Assembly (NCBI GenBank): GCA_020438845.1
Contig: JAGQTV010000106.1
Location: 1 to 64,000, forward strand
Length of the DNA: 64,000 bases
Direction of reading: 5' to 3'
Source: Mycobacterium sp.
GTDB lineage: Bacteria; Actinomycetota; Actinomycetes; Mycobacteriales; Mycobacteriaceae
The translations under genes were made by a program, and so were the position numbers. Positions 1 to 7,467 of the stretch are shown here, in pieces. A model generated the notes under the pieces. That model worked only from the letters and a program-made list of their open reading frames with translations, was not told the DNA's origin and did no database searches. Each line of letters starts with the position of its first letter. Position 1 is the stretch's first letter.

Positions 1-79
1 ACGCGGGGCCCTTGCTCTTTACGCCCTGGTGACCATGGTGGTCGGACTGCTCTACGCCGCCTGGGCGAGGAACCGCTAG
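1..79 (+). CDS. C-terminal fragment of a probable membrane protein
   Basis: An open frame enters from the left edge and ends at the TAG at 77-79. The 25 visible residues are hydrophobic (ALALYALVTMVVGLLYAAW) followed by a short basic tail ending RNR, which looks like the last transmembrane helix and cytoplasmic tail of an integral membrane protein, for example a transporter. Its stop overlaps the stop of the convergent thiolase-like gene through the shared palindrome CTAG at 76-79. Too little is visible to name a family. Confidence 0.5.
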   Translation, partial: RGALALYALVTMVVGLLYAAWARNR

Positions 80-1560
80 CCCTTCGCGACCAACGTAGCC
101 CGGCCGTCCGACTGGACCCGGACGCTAGCCCCCGCCATGTCCGAGGCGACGCTGGCGGCTGCGGCATCGGGGTCGTCGGCCACGGCCATCGCCCGGGCGC
201 CCTCAGGGGTTCGCACAGCGAGAAATACCTTCTCCGGCTTACCCTCCCGGTCGAACGGAGTGGTCCAGGACTCGACAGTCCCGACCCCCTCCCACTCCAC
301 CAGAGCAGTGCGCGTGGGTTGTCTGTCCACCTCTGCCTGGACGTCCTGCCACCGGAACGGGCTCGCCGGCGGGGTGGCGCTGTACACGCCGAAACTGTGC
401 TTGGTCAGGTAGCCGCCGTTAGCGGTAATCAAACCCCGGGAGTCCGGATTCCCCCGCAGTACTTCGACCATGGTGGCGATGGCATGAGTCACATAATTGT
501 TCCACGGCCCGCCGGCGAAGGTCAGGCCGCCGGTGACAGTCAGCGGTCGGCTCTCAACGCCCACAGGCAAACCGAGCTCGTGGGCCGCCACCTGAACTGC
601 CGACGGGAAGCAGGAATACAGGTCGACGTAGTCGAGGTCGGCAACGCTGGTGCCAGCCATTTCCAGCACCCGACGGCCGCCGATCCGGATAGCCGGCGAC
701 CGGTGTAGTTCATCGCGCTCGCCGATGGAGTAGGTGTCGTGGGCATCGGTGCCGGCGTACGGGAAGACCCAAGTGTCCCGGGGGATTTGCAGGTAGTCCG
801 CCGTCTCCGCCGCACAGAGCACCAGGGCGGCGGCCTGATCAACCATGTTGTTGGAGTTCATCAACTTCGGATAAGGCCAACTGATCATCCGGTTGTCCGG
901 GCCGGGTCGCCAGATGTCTTCGGCGCAGTGCTTCTCCCGACTCCAGGCGTGCGGATTGTCCTGTGCAACCACGCTGAACTGTGACCACAGCTCGCCGATC
1001 CGGCTGCGGTGGTCCTCGACCGATTCCCCGGCGGCGATCCGCAACGCCTGCTCGAACAGTGGGTAGACGAATGACGGTCGATCCAGGCCGATGCGGTCCT
1101 CGCCCGGCCCCGACATGGGGACCGGGTCCTCACCGCCCGGAGGCACCGGGACCGATTCGTCTTGGCGGGTCCAGTTGGGCCGGATTCCTCTGGAGCGCAG
1201 CCGCATTCTCGTACGCCAGGTCTCGCCGCCGGCAATGAGAACGACATTTGCCCGACTCCGCTGAATGTCGAGGCAGGATTGGTTCACCAGTGACTGCGGG
1301 GTATTGCCGCCGATACTGCTGTATCGAGTGGTCGCACCGTCGGCGGCGATTCGGTTTCGCAGCAGCAGGCCCGGGTCGCGGTAGCGCCAGGACAGCAGAT
1401 TGACCACCCGGATCGAATCGACGGCGTGCAACACTCGTGGGTCTGCGGCTTCCCGGGCGGCCGCCGCCATCAGATCGACTGGTTCGACCTCGGGATTTTC
1501 GCTCTTCTGGTTGACCTGCCCGACTCCGACGATCACCGGTGTTCGCGGATCCAGGCTCAT
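76..1560 (-). CDS. thiolase-like protein (acetyl-CoA acetyltransferase family, Rv1867-like)
   Basis: The 494-residue product has the thiolase-superfamily fold signature: an N-terminal PVIVGVGQ strand, a GGNTPQSLVNQ segment in the region of the usual nucleophile, and a C-terminal GGPWNNYVTHAIATMVE segment. I do not see the canonical nucleophilic cysteine motif of degradative thiolases, so it may be an SCP2-thiolase-like protein rather than a classical acetyltransferase. The ATG at 1560 is chosen over a start 10 codons upstream because AAAGGGG lies just before it. Length and neighbourhood match M. tuberculosis Rv1867, as I recall it. A perfect palindrome at 1576-1591 overlaps the promoter/leader region. 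Substrate unknown; a role in acyl-CoA metabolism is inferred. Confidence 0.8.
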   Translation of the reverse strand: MSLDPRTPVIVGVGQVNQKSENPEVEPVDLMAAAAREAADPRVLHAVDSIRVVNLLSWRYRDPGLLLRNRIAADGATTRYSSIGGNTPQSLVNQSCLDIQRSRANVVLIAGGETWRTRMRLRSRGIRPNWTRQDESVPVPPGGEDPVPMSGPGEDRIGLDRPSFVYPLFEQALRIAAGESVEDHRSRIGELWSQFSVVAQDNPHAWSREKHCAEDIWRPGPDNRMISWPYPKLMNSNNMVDQAAALVLCAAETADYLQIPRDTWVFPYAGTDAHDTYSIGERDELHRSPAIRIGGRRVLEMAGTSVADLDYVDLYSCFPSAVQVAAHELGLPVGVESRPLTVTGGLTFAGGPWNNYVTHAIATMVEVLRGNPDSRGLITANGGYLTKHSFGVYSATPPASPFRWQDVQAEVDRQPTRTALVEWEGVGTVESWTTPFDREGKPEKVFLAVRTPEGARAMAVADDPDAAAASVASDMAGASVRVQSDGRATLVAKG

Positions 1561-1575
1561 CGACAACCCCTTTCG

Positions 1576-1591
1576 TTTGACGCGCGTCAAA
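1576..1591. promoter_or_regulatory. 16-bp perfect palindrome upstream of the thiolase-like gene
   Basis: TTTGACGCGCGTCAAA is a perfect inverted repeat ending 15 bp before the ATG at 1560. Its form (TTGAC arms facing GTCAA) resembles operators of TetR-family repressors of lipid and CoA metabolism. No TetR gene is present in the window, so the regulator is unknown. That it is an operator is inference. Confidence 0.5.
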
Positions 1592-1670
1592 ACTTACACC
1601 CGCTTGCCCGAACCGGCCGGAAACCCAGTTGCTGCAGCGAGCGGAATCCGAGGCCCGGGCCTGGACTGGG

Positions 1671-2081
1671 TCAGAAGGGTCGGCTCAACAGCAGCCAGTG
1701 GTTGCCGGCGTCGTCACGGCCATAAGTCAGCCGGCTCAAGACCGAACGCGCGAGGGGCAGTCCACGGCCGCTCTCGGCCAACACGTCGGGCATGCCCAGT
1801 GAATCGAGGTCGAGGCCGAATGGCGAACCGTCGTCAAGGAAACTGACCTCTACGGCGTCGGACCGGCACAACAGTTGCATCCCCATTCGAACAGGTCTTC
1901 CGGCGCCGGCATATTTGACGATGTTCGTACCGATCTCAGCGACGGCGAGGCTCACGCACATCCGGACCTCGTCAGGTACCTCCGGGTGCGCGGCCCAGAA
2001 ACAGTCGAGCGTCGAATGAATGGCCTCGAGTGTGTCGGGGCCGGTGACGACGTCTAGCCGCGCCGATTCACGACGGTTCAT
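1671..2081 (-). CDS. RsbW-like anti-sigma factor serine kinase (HATPase)
   Basis: A 136-residue GHKL ATPase of the RsbW/SpoIIAB type. Visible motifs are the N box (AEIGTNIVKYA, about residues 48-58), the G1 box DDGSPF and the G2 box SGRGLPLARSVL. Such proteins bind and inhibit a sigma factor, or another partner, and phosphorylate a STAS antagonist on serine. The gene starts inside the 3' end of the STAS gene (14-bp overlap), implying translational coupling. No sigma factor gene is adjacent, so the target must lie elsewhere. The phosphatase that would reset the switch is transcribed divergently at 2634. Confidence 0.85.
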   Translation of the reverse strand: MNRRESARLDVVTGPDTLEAIHSTLDCFWAAHPEVPDEVRMCVSLAVAEIGTNIVKYAGAGRPVRMGMQLLCRSDAVEVSFLDDGSPFGLDLDSLGMPDVLAESGRGLPLARSVLSRLTYGRDDAGNHWLLLSRPF

Positions 2082-2409
2082 CGAAGGCGTCGTCCGCCGA
2101 AGCGAAGGGCTTGAGCACCCGGTTGAGATTTGTCAATTCCAGAACGGCTGTCACCTGTTCGCATGGAGCGGCGATCCGCAGGTCGCCGCCAGCCTGCCGG
2201 GCCACTTTGAGACCCGAAATGAGCGCCCCAAGACCGGACGAGTCGATGAAATCCACCGCCGATAGGTCGACCACAAGACGCGTACTTCCGTCCCGGATCA
2301 GGCCGTGCAGCTGCTCGCGCAGGGCCGGTGACGCCATCATGTTGAGTCGACCTTCGGGCCGGATCACCAGAACGCCAGAGTCCAACCTTCTTGTAGGACT
2401 CTCGTCCAT
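2068..2409 (-). CDS. STAS-domain anti-sigma factor antagonist
   Basis: This 113-residue protein is a single STAS domain. The phosphoacceptor loop IDSSGLGALISG is intact with the adjacent serines at residues 57-58, one of which would be phosphorylated by the kinase encoded downstream. In the unphosphorylated form such antagonists bind the kinase and release its sigma factor. The ATG at 2409 is preceded by GAAGGA at suitable spacing. The gene and its kinase form an operon with overlapping ends, divergent from the PP2C gene. Confidence 0.88.
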   Translation of the reverse strand: MDESPTRRLDSGVLVIRPEGRLNMMASPALREQLHGLIRDGSTRLVVDLSAVDFIDSSGLGALISGLKVARQAGGDLRIAAPCEQVTAVLELTNLNRVLKPFASADDAFDEPS

Positions 2410-2466
2410 CAGCCCATCCTTCTTCCTTAGGTTCCAACCCCCGAACTGGAAGCATATCCTCTGGAA

Positions 2467-2482
2467 GCGGAGTCAATTCCGC
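2467..2482. promoter_or_regulatory. palindromic site, copy 1 (GCGGA-GTCAAT-TCCGC)
   Basis: The 12-mer GGAGTCAATTCC occurs here and again at 2588-2599. In this copy the flanking bases extend the inverted repeat as GC...GC; in the other copy they are CT...AG, so pairing is kept although the bases differ. It lies 58 bp upstream of the STAS start. Probable binding site or hairpin controlling the divergent Rsb-like operons; function inferred. Confidence 0.5.
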
Positions 2483-2585
2483 GATTCCGACTGCTACCTC
2501 CGCACCCGACAGATGTGACACATGTTTCGCAAGGGTCGGCAGCTGCCGCTTCCCGTCCTTCTCACCAGGTACGATGAGCACTTAA

Positions 2586-2601
2586 CTGGAGTCAATTCCA
2601 G
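2586..2601. promoter_or_regulatory. palindromic site, copy 2 (CTGGA-GTCAAT-TCCAG)
   Basis: Second copy of the GGAGTCAATTCC core, with 5-bp arms CTGGA/TCCAG and the same 6-bp spacer, starting 119 bp from the first. It lies 33 bp upstream of the GTG of the PAS-PP2C gene. The paired sites sit one near each divergent gene. Confidence 0.5.
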
Positions 2602-2633
2602 GTAATTCTCTAGCTAAATGTCAGGTTCCCATT

Positions 2634-3911
2634 GTGCCGAGTTTCCGATCTACCCCCCGTGCAGTGCAGGAGGCTGAACGCCCGACGGAGCGACTGGCCA
2701 AGCCGATCGTTCACAGCGATGGCCAGGTTCGATACCGCGACAATGCCCACAAAGCGGGCCGATGGCACAGGGAGTCTGACGGCCTATACCGCCGTCTGGT
2801 GACCGATTCGCGGATCGGAACGGGCTTCGTGGCGGCCGACGGCCACTTCTTGGATGTCAACCAGGCCCTGTGCGATTTCTTCGGCTACGGTCGCGACACG
2901 CTGTTGGAGATGACCTGGCAGGATTTGAGCATCGGTGACCTGACCGACAACCTCCGTGCCGCCGGGGACGTGCAGGCCGGCCGGATGGTTTCCTATCGCG
3001 TCACCAAGAAATATCGCCACGCCACCGGGCGAGCAATCTGGGGCATGGTGACCCTTACCGGACTGCGCGGGGAAGCCGGCGAATCCGATTGTTTCGTCAA
3101 GCAGATCGTCGATGTCACCGCCGAGGTGGAGGCGCGGCGGCGTGCAGCCGAGTTGGCCGAAGAGAACCGTGCCCTCGCCCAGAGGCTGCAGGCCGAACTC
3201 GACAGCGCCGTGGCTTATGTGGAGGCATTGCTGCCGAAGGATCTGGACGGCGCCGTGTCAGTCTCCTCGCGATACCTGCCATCCAGCACCCTTGCCGGCG
3301 ACAGCTACAACTATCGCTGGCTCGACGACGATCACCTTGTCGTCTACCTTCTCGACGTGTGCGGGCACGGCGTCGCGCCGGCTCTGCTGTCCATCTCCGT
3401 GCACAACATGCTCAGGTGTTCGTCGATGCCGCCCGCCACGGAACGCGACCCCGGAGAAGTGCTGGCTGAACTGAACCAACGCTTCGACATGGACGGGCAG
3501 GGCGGAAAATTCTTCACCCTCTGGTACGGCATCTACCAGAGATCCACGCGCACACTGCGGTATGCCAGCGGTGGGCACCCGCCTGCCCTGCTGTTCGCCC
3601 AGGGCGAGGATCAACCCATCGAATTGCCGACCAAGTCCCTTCCGGTGGGGACTTTTGGCGACAGCGCTTTTCCCGTCACCAGCGTCACGGTGCCCCATGG
3701 CGCCAAACTGTTGGTTTACAGCGACGGCGCCTATGAATCGACCACAGCAGAGGGAACACACTGGACGGCTTCGGAATTCACGGAGTTCTGCACTCAGCAC
3801 TCGCAATCGCCGCAATGGTCGCTCGACACCCTCGTGGAGCACCTCCGCGCCCGAACCGTCGACGGCCGATTCGAGGACGACTGCTCCCTGGTTCTGGTGG
3901 CCTTCGACTGA
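2634..3911 (+). CDS. PAS-domain PP2C phosphatase (RsbU/SpoIIE family)
   Basis: 425 residues. A PAS domain spans about residues 50-165 (RIGTGFVAADGHFLDVNQAL, with a PAC-like segment ending in VDVTAEVEARRR), followed by a short coiled-coil linker (AAELAEENRALAQRLQAELD) and a SpoIIE-type PPM phosphatase. Metal-site motifs are recognisable: LAGDSYNY, LLDVCGHGVAPALL, SGGHPPALL and YSDGAYE. It should dephosphorylate a STAS antagonist such as the one encoded at 2068, with the PAS domain as sensor input. The start is a GTG with a weak ribosome site; the PAS domain begins well inside, so a later start would not change the call. The N-terminal 45 residues are basic and unassigned. Confidence 0.85.
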   Translation: MPSFRSTPRAVQEAERPTERLAKPIVHSDGQVRYRDNAHKAGRWHRESDGLYRRLVTDSRIGTGFVAADGHFLDVNQALCDFFGYGRDTLLEMTWQDLSIGDLTDNLRAAGDVQAGRMVSYRVTKKYRHATGRAIWGMVTLTGLRGEAGESDCFVKQIVDVTAEVEARRRAAELAEENRALAQRLQAELDSAVAYVEALLPKDLDGAVSVSSRYLPSSTLAGDSYNYRWLDDDHLVVYLLDVCGHGVAPALLSISVHNMLRCSSMPPATERDPGEVLAELNQRFDMDGQGGKFFTLWYGIYQRSTRTLRYASGGHPPALLFAQGEDQPIELPTKSLPVGTFGDSAFPVTSVTVPHGAKLLVYSDGAYESTTAEGTHWTASEFTEFCTQHSQSPQWSLDTLVEHLRARTVDGRFEDDCSLVLVAFD

Positions 3912-3912
3912 G

Positions 3913-3918
3913 TAGGCT
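3913..3918 (+). promoter_or_regulatory. -10 hexamer, leaderless start of carbonic anhydrase
   Basis: TAGGCT stands 6 nt before the ATG at 3925, the spacing seen at leaderless mycobacterial promoters. It begins 2 bp after the PP2C stop, so the carbonic anhydrase probably has its own promoter. Confidence 0.4.
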
Positions 3919-3924
3919 CGGTTG

Positions 3925-4635
3925 ATGATGCGCCGCAATGTCAACCGAACACGACGCCTTCTCCTTGCCACGATTCCCGGAGTAGCCCTGGCTGCAACGG
4001 CATGCGGTTCGAAGTCCGACTCCTCCCAGCCGATCGGCAAAGATGCGGGTACGCCACCCAAGCCGGATACTCCCGATCAGGCTCTGCAGGTGCTCATGGA
4101 CGGCAACGGGCGTTTCGCGGCACGCACTCCGCAGATTCGCGATGTGGCCGAGATCGACGCGCTGTGGAGCGGAGGTATCAGCCAGAGTCAGCAGCCGTTC
4201 GCGACCGTTCTGGGCTGCGCCGACAGCCGGCTGGCTCCCGAGATCATCTTCGATCAGTTCGTGGGCGACGTCTTCGTGGTCCGGGAGGCCGGCAACATCG
4301 CAGAGTCGCCGACCAATCTCGGCAGCCTCGAGTACGCCCAGGCCGTGCTGGGCTCGAAAATCATTGTTGTGCTGGGGCATTCCGACTGCGGGGCAGTCAA
4401 CGCGGCCTTCACCGACGCCGCGCCGGGTGGCAACATCGATTCGATTGTCGCTGCTATCAGGCCAGGAATCGCCGGTGCACCCAACCTCGAAGACGCTGTT
4501 GTGCGCAACGTCGGCGCCGTCATCGCTTACATCCGGAAGAACAGCACACTACTGCGCGAGGCCGAGAAATCCGGGGGTTTCAAGGTCGTAGGAGCTGTCT
4601 ACGACATCAAGACCGCAAAGGTACGCCTGGTCTAG
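3925..4635 (+). CDS. exported beta-class carbonic anhydrase (putative lipoprotein)
   Basis: 236 residues. Beta-class zinc ligands and catalytic dyad are visible in CADSRLAPE and GHSDCGAVNAA (Cys, Asp-Arg, His, Cys), and FVVREAGNIA is the usual core strand. The N-terminus is a signal peptide: basic RNVNRTRRLLLATIPGVALAATACGS, with a lipobox-like ATAC and a twin-arginine pair. The protein is therefore predicted to hydrate CO2 outside the membrane, possibly lipid-anchored or Tat-exported. The -3 residue of the lipobox is Ala rather than Leu, so lipidation is uncertain. Start options TTG 3922, ATG 3925 and ATG 3928 are in one run; ATG 3925 is 6 nt from a TAGGCT -10. Confidence 0.85.
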   Translation: MMRRNVNRTRRLLLATIPGVALAATACGSKSDSSQPIGKDAGTPPKPDTPDQALQVLMDGNGRFAARTPQIRDVAEIDALWSGGISQSQQPFATVLGCADSRLAPEIIFDQFVGDVFVVREAGNIAESPTNLGSLEYAQAVLGSKIIVVLGHSDCGAVNAAFTDAAPGGNIDSIVAAIRPGIAGAPNLEDAVVRNVGAVIAYIRKNSTLLREAEKSGGFKVVGAVYDIKTAKVRLV

Positions 4636-4698
4636 CTCCAATTATTCTCGAAAGATTCTGCGCGGGAATCGCATTAGAGCTTGTGCGGCACTGAAAAT

Positions 4699-5595
4699 TC
4701 ACCGCAACAGGGCTGCCGATGCCAGAATTTGTTGGGCGAGTTTGGTGCTGGCGGGTCCTTGGGCGTGGCTGGACCAGGCGAGGTGGATGGACCAGGTCGG
4801 CTTTTGTCGTAGTGGCATCGCGCGCAGACCGGGGTGGTGGCGGGTTTCGCTGGCGGGCATGAAGGCGCTTCCCAGGCTGTGTTGGACGAGCCGGGCTGCG
4901 AGGGAGAAGTCCGCGGCCAGTTCGTAGAGGATGCGTGGTGTTATGCCCGCTTCGGCGAACATGTTGTCGATCAGTCGGCGAAGGCCGAACTCGGTGGGCC
5001 AACTGATGAGGTCTTCCTCGGCGAGTTCGCTGATGTCGAGTTGATCGTGTTGGGCCAGAGGATGATCGGGTCGGCAGACGAACAGGATTGGTTCTTGGCA
5101 CAGCTTATGCATCGTGATGCGGGGTGGGCAGTGGTCAGGTTGGGATACCAGGGCCAGGTCCAGGGCGCCGTCGGCGATCGCTGACAGGTAGGAGGACAGT
5201 CCGGTCTGGGCTTGTTTCTGCCGCAGTCTGATTCGGACCAGTGGATGGTTGCGGTGAAACTCTCCCAATATCTTCGGCAGGTCCAGTTCGCCGAACGATA
5301 TGAGGGATCCGAATTCAATGGTCCCGGTCAGTTCACCGCGGTAGTCGCTGATCGAGTTCTTGGCCAGCTGGGCGGTTTGGATGACCCGGCGCGCGTGTTC
5401 GCGGAAGGTCTCGCCGGCCGGGGTGATGCGGATTTTCTGTCGAGATCGGTCGAATAATTCGACGCCGAGTTCCTTTTCCAACTTGCTCACCGCTACGGAC
5501 AGCGCTGATTGCACGACGTGAATTTGTTGTGCGGCCCGGGAGAAGTTCATCTCGGTGGCCACGGCCATGAAGTACTCGAGCTGGCGGATTTCCAT
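4699..5595 (-). CDS. LysR-family transcriptional regulator
   Basis: 298 residues: an N-terminal winged helix (MEIRQLEYFMAVATEMNFSRAAQ, then SVAVSKLEKELGVELFDR) and a LysR substrate-binding domain (GELTGTIEFGSLISFGELDLPKIL onward). It is divergent from the small secreted protein gene at 5743, and the intergenic DNA carries a T-N11-A box (5639-5653) and a 10-bp palindrome (5613-5622), so autoregulation and control of the neighbour are likely. A TAACTT hexamer 6 nt before the ATG suggests a leaderless mRNA. Ligand unknown. Confidence 0.88.
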   Translation of the reverse strand: MEIRQLEYFMAVATEMNFSRAAQQIHVVQSALSVAVSKLEKELGVELFDRSRQKIRITPAGETFREHARRVIQTAQLAKNSISDYRGELTGTIEFGSLISFGELDLPKILGEFHRNHPLVRIRLRQKQAQTGLSSYLSAIADGALDLALVSQPDHCPPRITMHKLCQEPILFVCRPDHPLAQHDQLDISELAEEDLISWPTEFGLRRLIDNMFAEAGITPRILYELAADFSLAARLVQHSLGSAFMPASETRHHPGLRAMPLRQKPTWSIHLAWSSHAQGPASTKLAQQILASAALLR

Positions 5596-5601
5596 CCCGA
5601 C

Positions 5602-5607
5602 AAGTTA
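5602..5607 (-). promoter_or_regulatory. -10 hexamer of the LysR gene
   Basis: TAACTT on the minus strand, 6 nt before the ATG at 5595. The palindrome at 5613-5622 falls immediately upstream, where a bound regulator would block polymerase. Confidence 0.4.
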
Positions 5608-5612
5608 TCGCG

Positions 5613-5653
5613 CTTCGCGAAGGAATACATCGCAATCATTCGTTGGACGCGAA
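5613..5653. promoter_or_regulatory. putative LysR operator region
   Basis: CTTCGCGAAG at 5613-5622 is a perfect palindrome. TTCG-N7-CGAA at 5639-5653 contains a T-N11-A box, the classical LysR-type recognition form. Both share TTCG/CGAA arms and lie between the LysR gene and its divergent neighbour. Confidence 0.4.
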
Positions 5654-5742
5654 GATGAAATGCCGCTGTGATGAGAGGTGTAGGAGGCCGAACCGCAACA
5701 GCGGCAACGCCACACAGACACCAACCACAGGGAGCAGAAATC

Positions 5743-5973
5743 ATGAACAAGAACTTCGGGTTCTCCGCGATCGTCGCCGGCGGACTGGCCGCAGCCGCTC
5801 TGGGACTGGCCGGCCATGCCGCCGCCGATTCCGGCGACGACAACACCGGCAGCTACACCGGCAACTCCGGCAGCTACTCCTTCGTTGCCGCACCGACCAC
5901 CTACGCCAGCCCGGCACCCAACTACATCCCGTGGGCCTCATGGGTAGAGCAAGGCAACAACAGCCAGCACTAA
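5743..5973 (+). CDS. small secreted protein of unknown function
   Basis: 76 residues. The N-terminal MNKNFGFSAIVAGGLAAAALGLAGHAAAD is a clear Sec signal peptide with an AHAAAD-like cleavage site, leaving a mature part of about 48 residues rich in Gly, Ser, Asn, Thr and Tyr with repeated GS(Y)TGNSGSYS segments. The ATG at 5743 is preceded by GGGAG at good spacing, which decides this start over a frame opening further upstream. Small secreted proteins of this type are frequent in mycobacteria; I recognise no domain. It is divergent from the LysR gene, which may regulate it. Confidence 0.7.
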   Translation: MNKNFGFSAIVAGGLAAAALGLAGHAAADSGDDNTGSYTGNSGSYSFVAAPTTYASPAPNYIPWASWVEQGNNSQH

Positions 5974-6015
5974 TGGCAGGCCGTCGTCGCGACGCGCACC
6001 CCTGAACCGATTGGG

Positions 6016-7467
6016 TCAGGAATGGTCCCCTGCGGGCGGTCCCACCTGGTAGATCGACTTGAGATCGAAAAACTCGTCGAGACCCTCCGGCCCCAGTTCG
6101 CGTCCGATGCCGCTGGCCTTGACCCCCCCGAATGGCGCACCGATGTCGAGTTGGTAGCCGTTGACGCCGACGGTTCCGGTGCGAATCTCGCGAGCAACCT
6201 CGGTTGCGCGTCCGACATCGGTGGACCACACTGTGCCGGCCAGGCCGAACTCACTGTCATTGGCCAGCGCGACGGCCTGCTCGTCGTCGTCATAGGGAAT
6301 GACGGCCAGCACAGGGCCGAAGATCTCTTCTTGGGCGATCCGGTCTGAGTTGTGGACGTCGGCGAAGACAGTGGGCGAAACGAACCAGCCACGGGGCTGG
6401 TTGCGCGGAACTCCCCCACCGACAACCAGTTTGGCGCCACTGGTCTTTCCGCTTTCGATGTACCCGAGCACCCGGTCACGCTGGCGGGCACTGACCACCG
6501 GACCGATTTCGGTCTCGCTGTCCAGAGGGTCGCCGACGTTGAGGTCGCTGACCAGTTCGGCCAAGGATTGGACGACCTCTCCGTACCGGGAGCGCGGGGC
6601 CAGGATGCGCGAACTGAGGAAGCAGGTCTGGCCATTGTTGATGAGCGACACCGACTTAAGACCCCTCATCGTGGCGTTGAGATCGGCGTCATCCAGAATT
6701 ATCGCCGCCGACTTGCCGCCGAGTTCCAAGGTCACCGGCCGCAGCAGTCGGCCGCACGTTTCGCCGATTATCCGGCCGACCGCGGTCGAACCGGTGAAGC
6801 TCACCTTGTCCACACCCGGGTGCGACACCAGGTGGGCCCCGGCCTCCGCTCCCCCCGGCACCACGTTGAGCACCCCGGCCGGCAGCCCGCACTCCTGGGC
6901 GGCTTCGGCGAAAATGAGCGCGTCCAAGGCGGTTTCGGGAGAGGCCTTAAGCACCACCGTGCATCCGGCGGCCAGGGCCGGCGCGAGCTTGAACGCGGCC
7001 AACGCCTGCGGGTAGTTCCACGGCACGATCGCCGCGACAACTCCGACTGGTTCGCGTCGCACGATGGTGTGGCCCACTGGGCTGGGCCTGACCTCTTCGA
7101 TGGCGATAGTGGTGACCAGTTTGGCGTAGTAGCTGAGCAGCGCTGCCGGAAAAAGTCCATTGGCGCTGCGGGACAACGACATCGGCATGCCGTTCTCGCG
7201 GCTGACCAGCACGTCGGTAGTTTCGGCGCGACGGTGTAGGGCTGCTGCGAAAGCCTTGAGCGCACCGGCGCGGTGATCGGGTGAACTCGACCGCCACTCG
7301 GGCAGGGCTGCGCGCGCTGCTGCGACAGCGGCGTCGATGTCGGCCTCGGTCGCGCTACCGCCATCGCCCAGCAGTTCACCCGTTGCGGCTTCCAGCACGG
7401 GTTCACACTTCTCGGCGGTCCGGAACTCGCCGTCGATGAATAACTGCGGAGGTTTGGTTGCTGTCAT
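6016..7467 (-). CDS. NAD(P)-dependent aldehyde dehydrogenase
   Basis: 483 residues with full aldehyde dehydrogenase family motifs: PWNYPQALAAFKLAPALAAG (cofactor loop), FTGSTAVGR, catalytic Glu in LELGGKSAAI, and catalytic Cys in NNGQTCFLSSR. EEIFGPVLAVIPYDD and PFGGVKASGIGRELG mark the C-terminal part. The ATG overlaps the stop of the upstream CoA-transferase gene (ATGA), and AAGGGAG precedes it, so the two are one operon. It probably oxidises an aldehyde produced in the pathway that uses the CoA-transferase; the substrate cannot be told from sequence. Confidence 0.9.
   Translation of the reverse strand: MTATKPPQLFIDGEFRTAEKCEPVLEAATGELLGDGGSATEADIDAAVAAARAALPEWRSSSPDHRAGALKAFAAALHRRAETTDVLVSRENGMPMSLSRSANGLFPAALLSYYAKLVTTIAIEEVRPSPVGHTIVRREPVGVVAAIVPWNYPQALAAFKLAPALAAGCTVVLKASPETALDALIFAEAAQECGLPAGVLNVVPGGAEAGAHLVSHPGVDKVSFTGSTAVGRIIGETCGRLLRPVTLELGGKSAAIILDDADLNATMRGLKSVSLINNGQTCFLSSRILAPRSRYGEVVQSLAELVSDLNVGDPLDSETEIGPVVSARQRDRVLGYIESGKTSGAKLVVGGGVPRNQPRGWFVSPTVFADVHNSDRIAQEEIFGPVLAVIPYDDDEQAVALANDSEFGLAGTVWSTDVGRATEVAREIRTGTVGVNGYQLDIGAPFGGVKASGIGRELGPEGLDEFFDLKSIYQVGPPAGDHS

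Noticed and set aside
2078-2581. Minus-strand frame spanning the Rsb-like intergenic region
   Set aside because: It overlaps the STAS gene in another frame, crosses the palindromic site and matches nothing I recognise.
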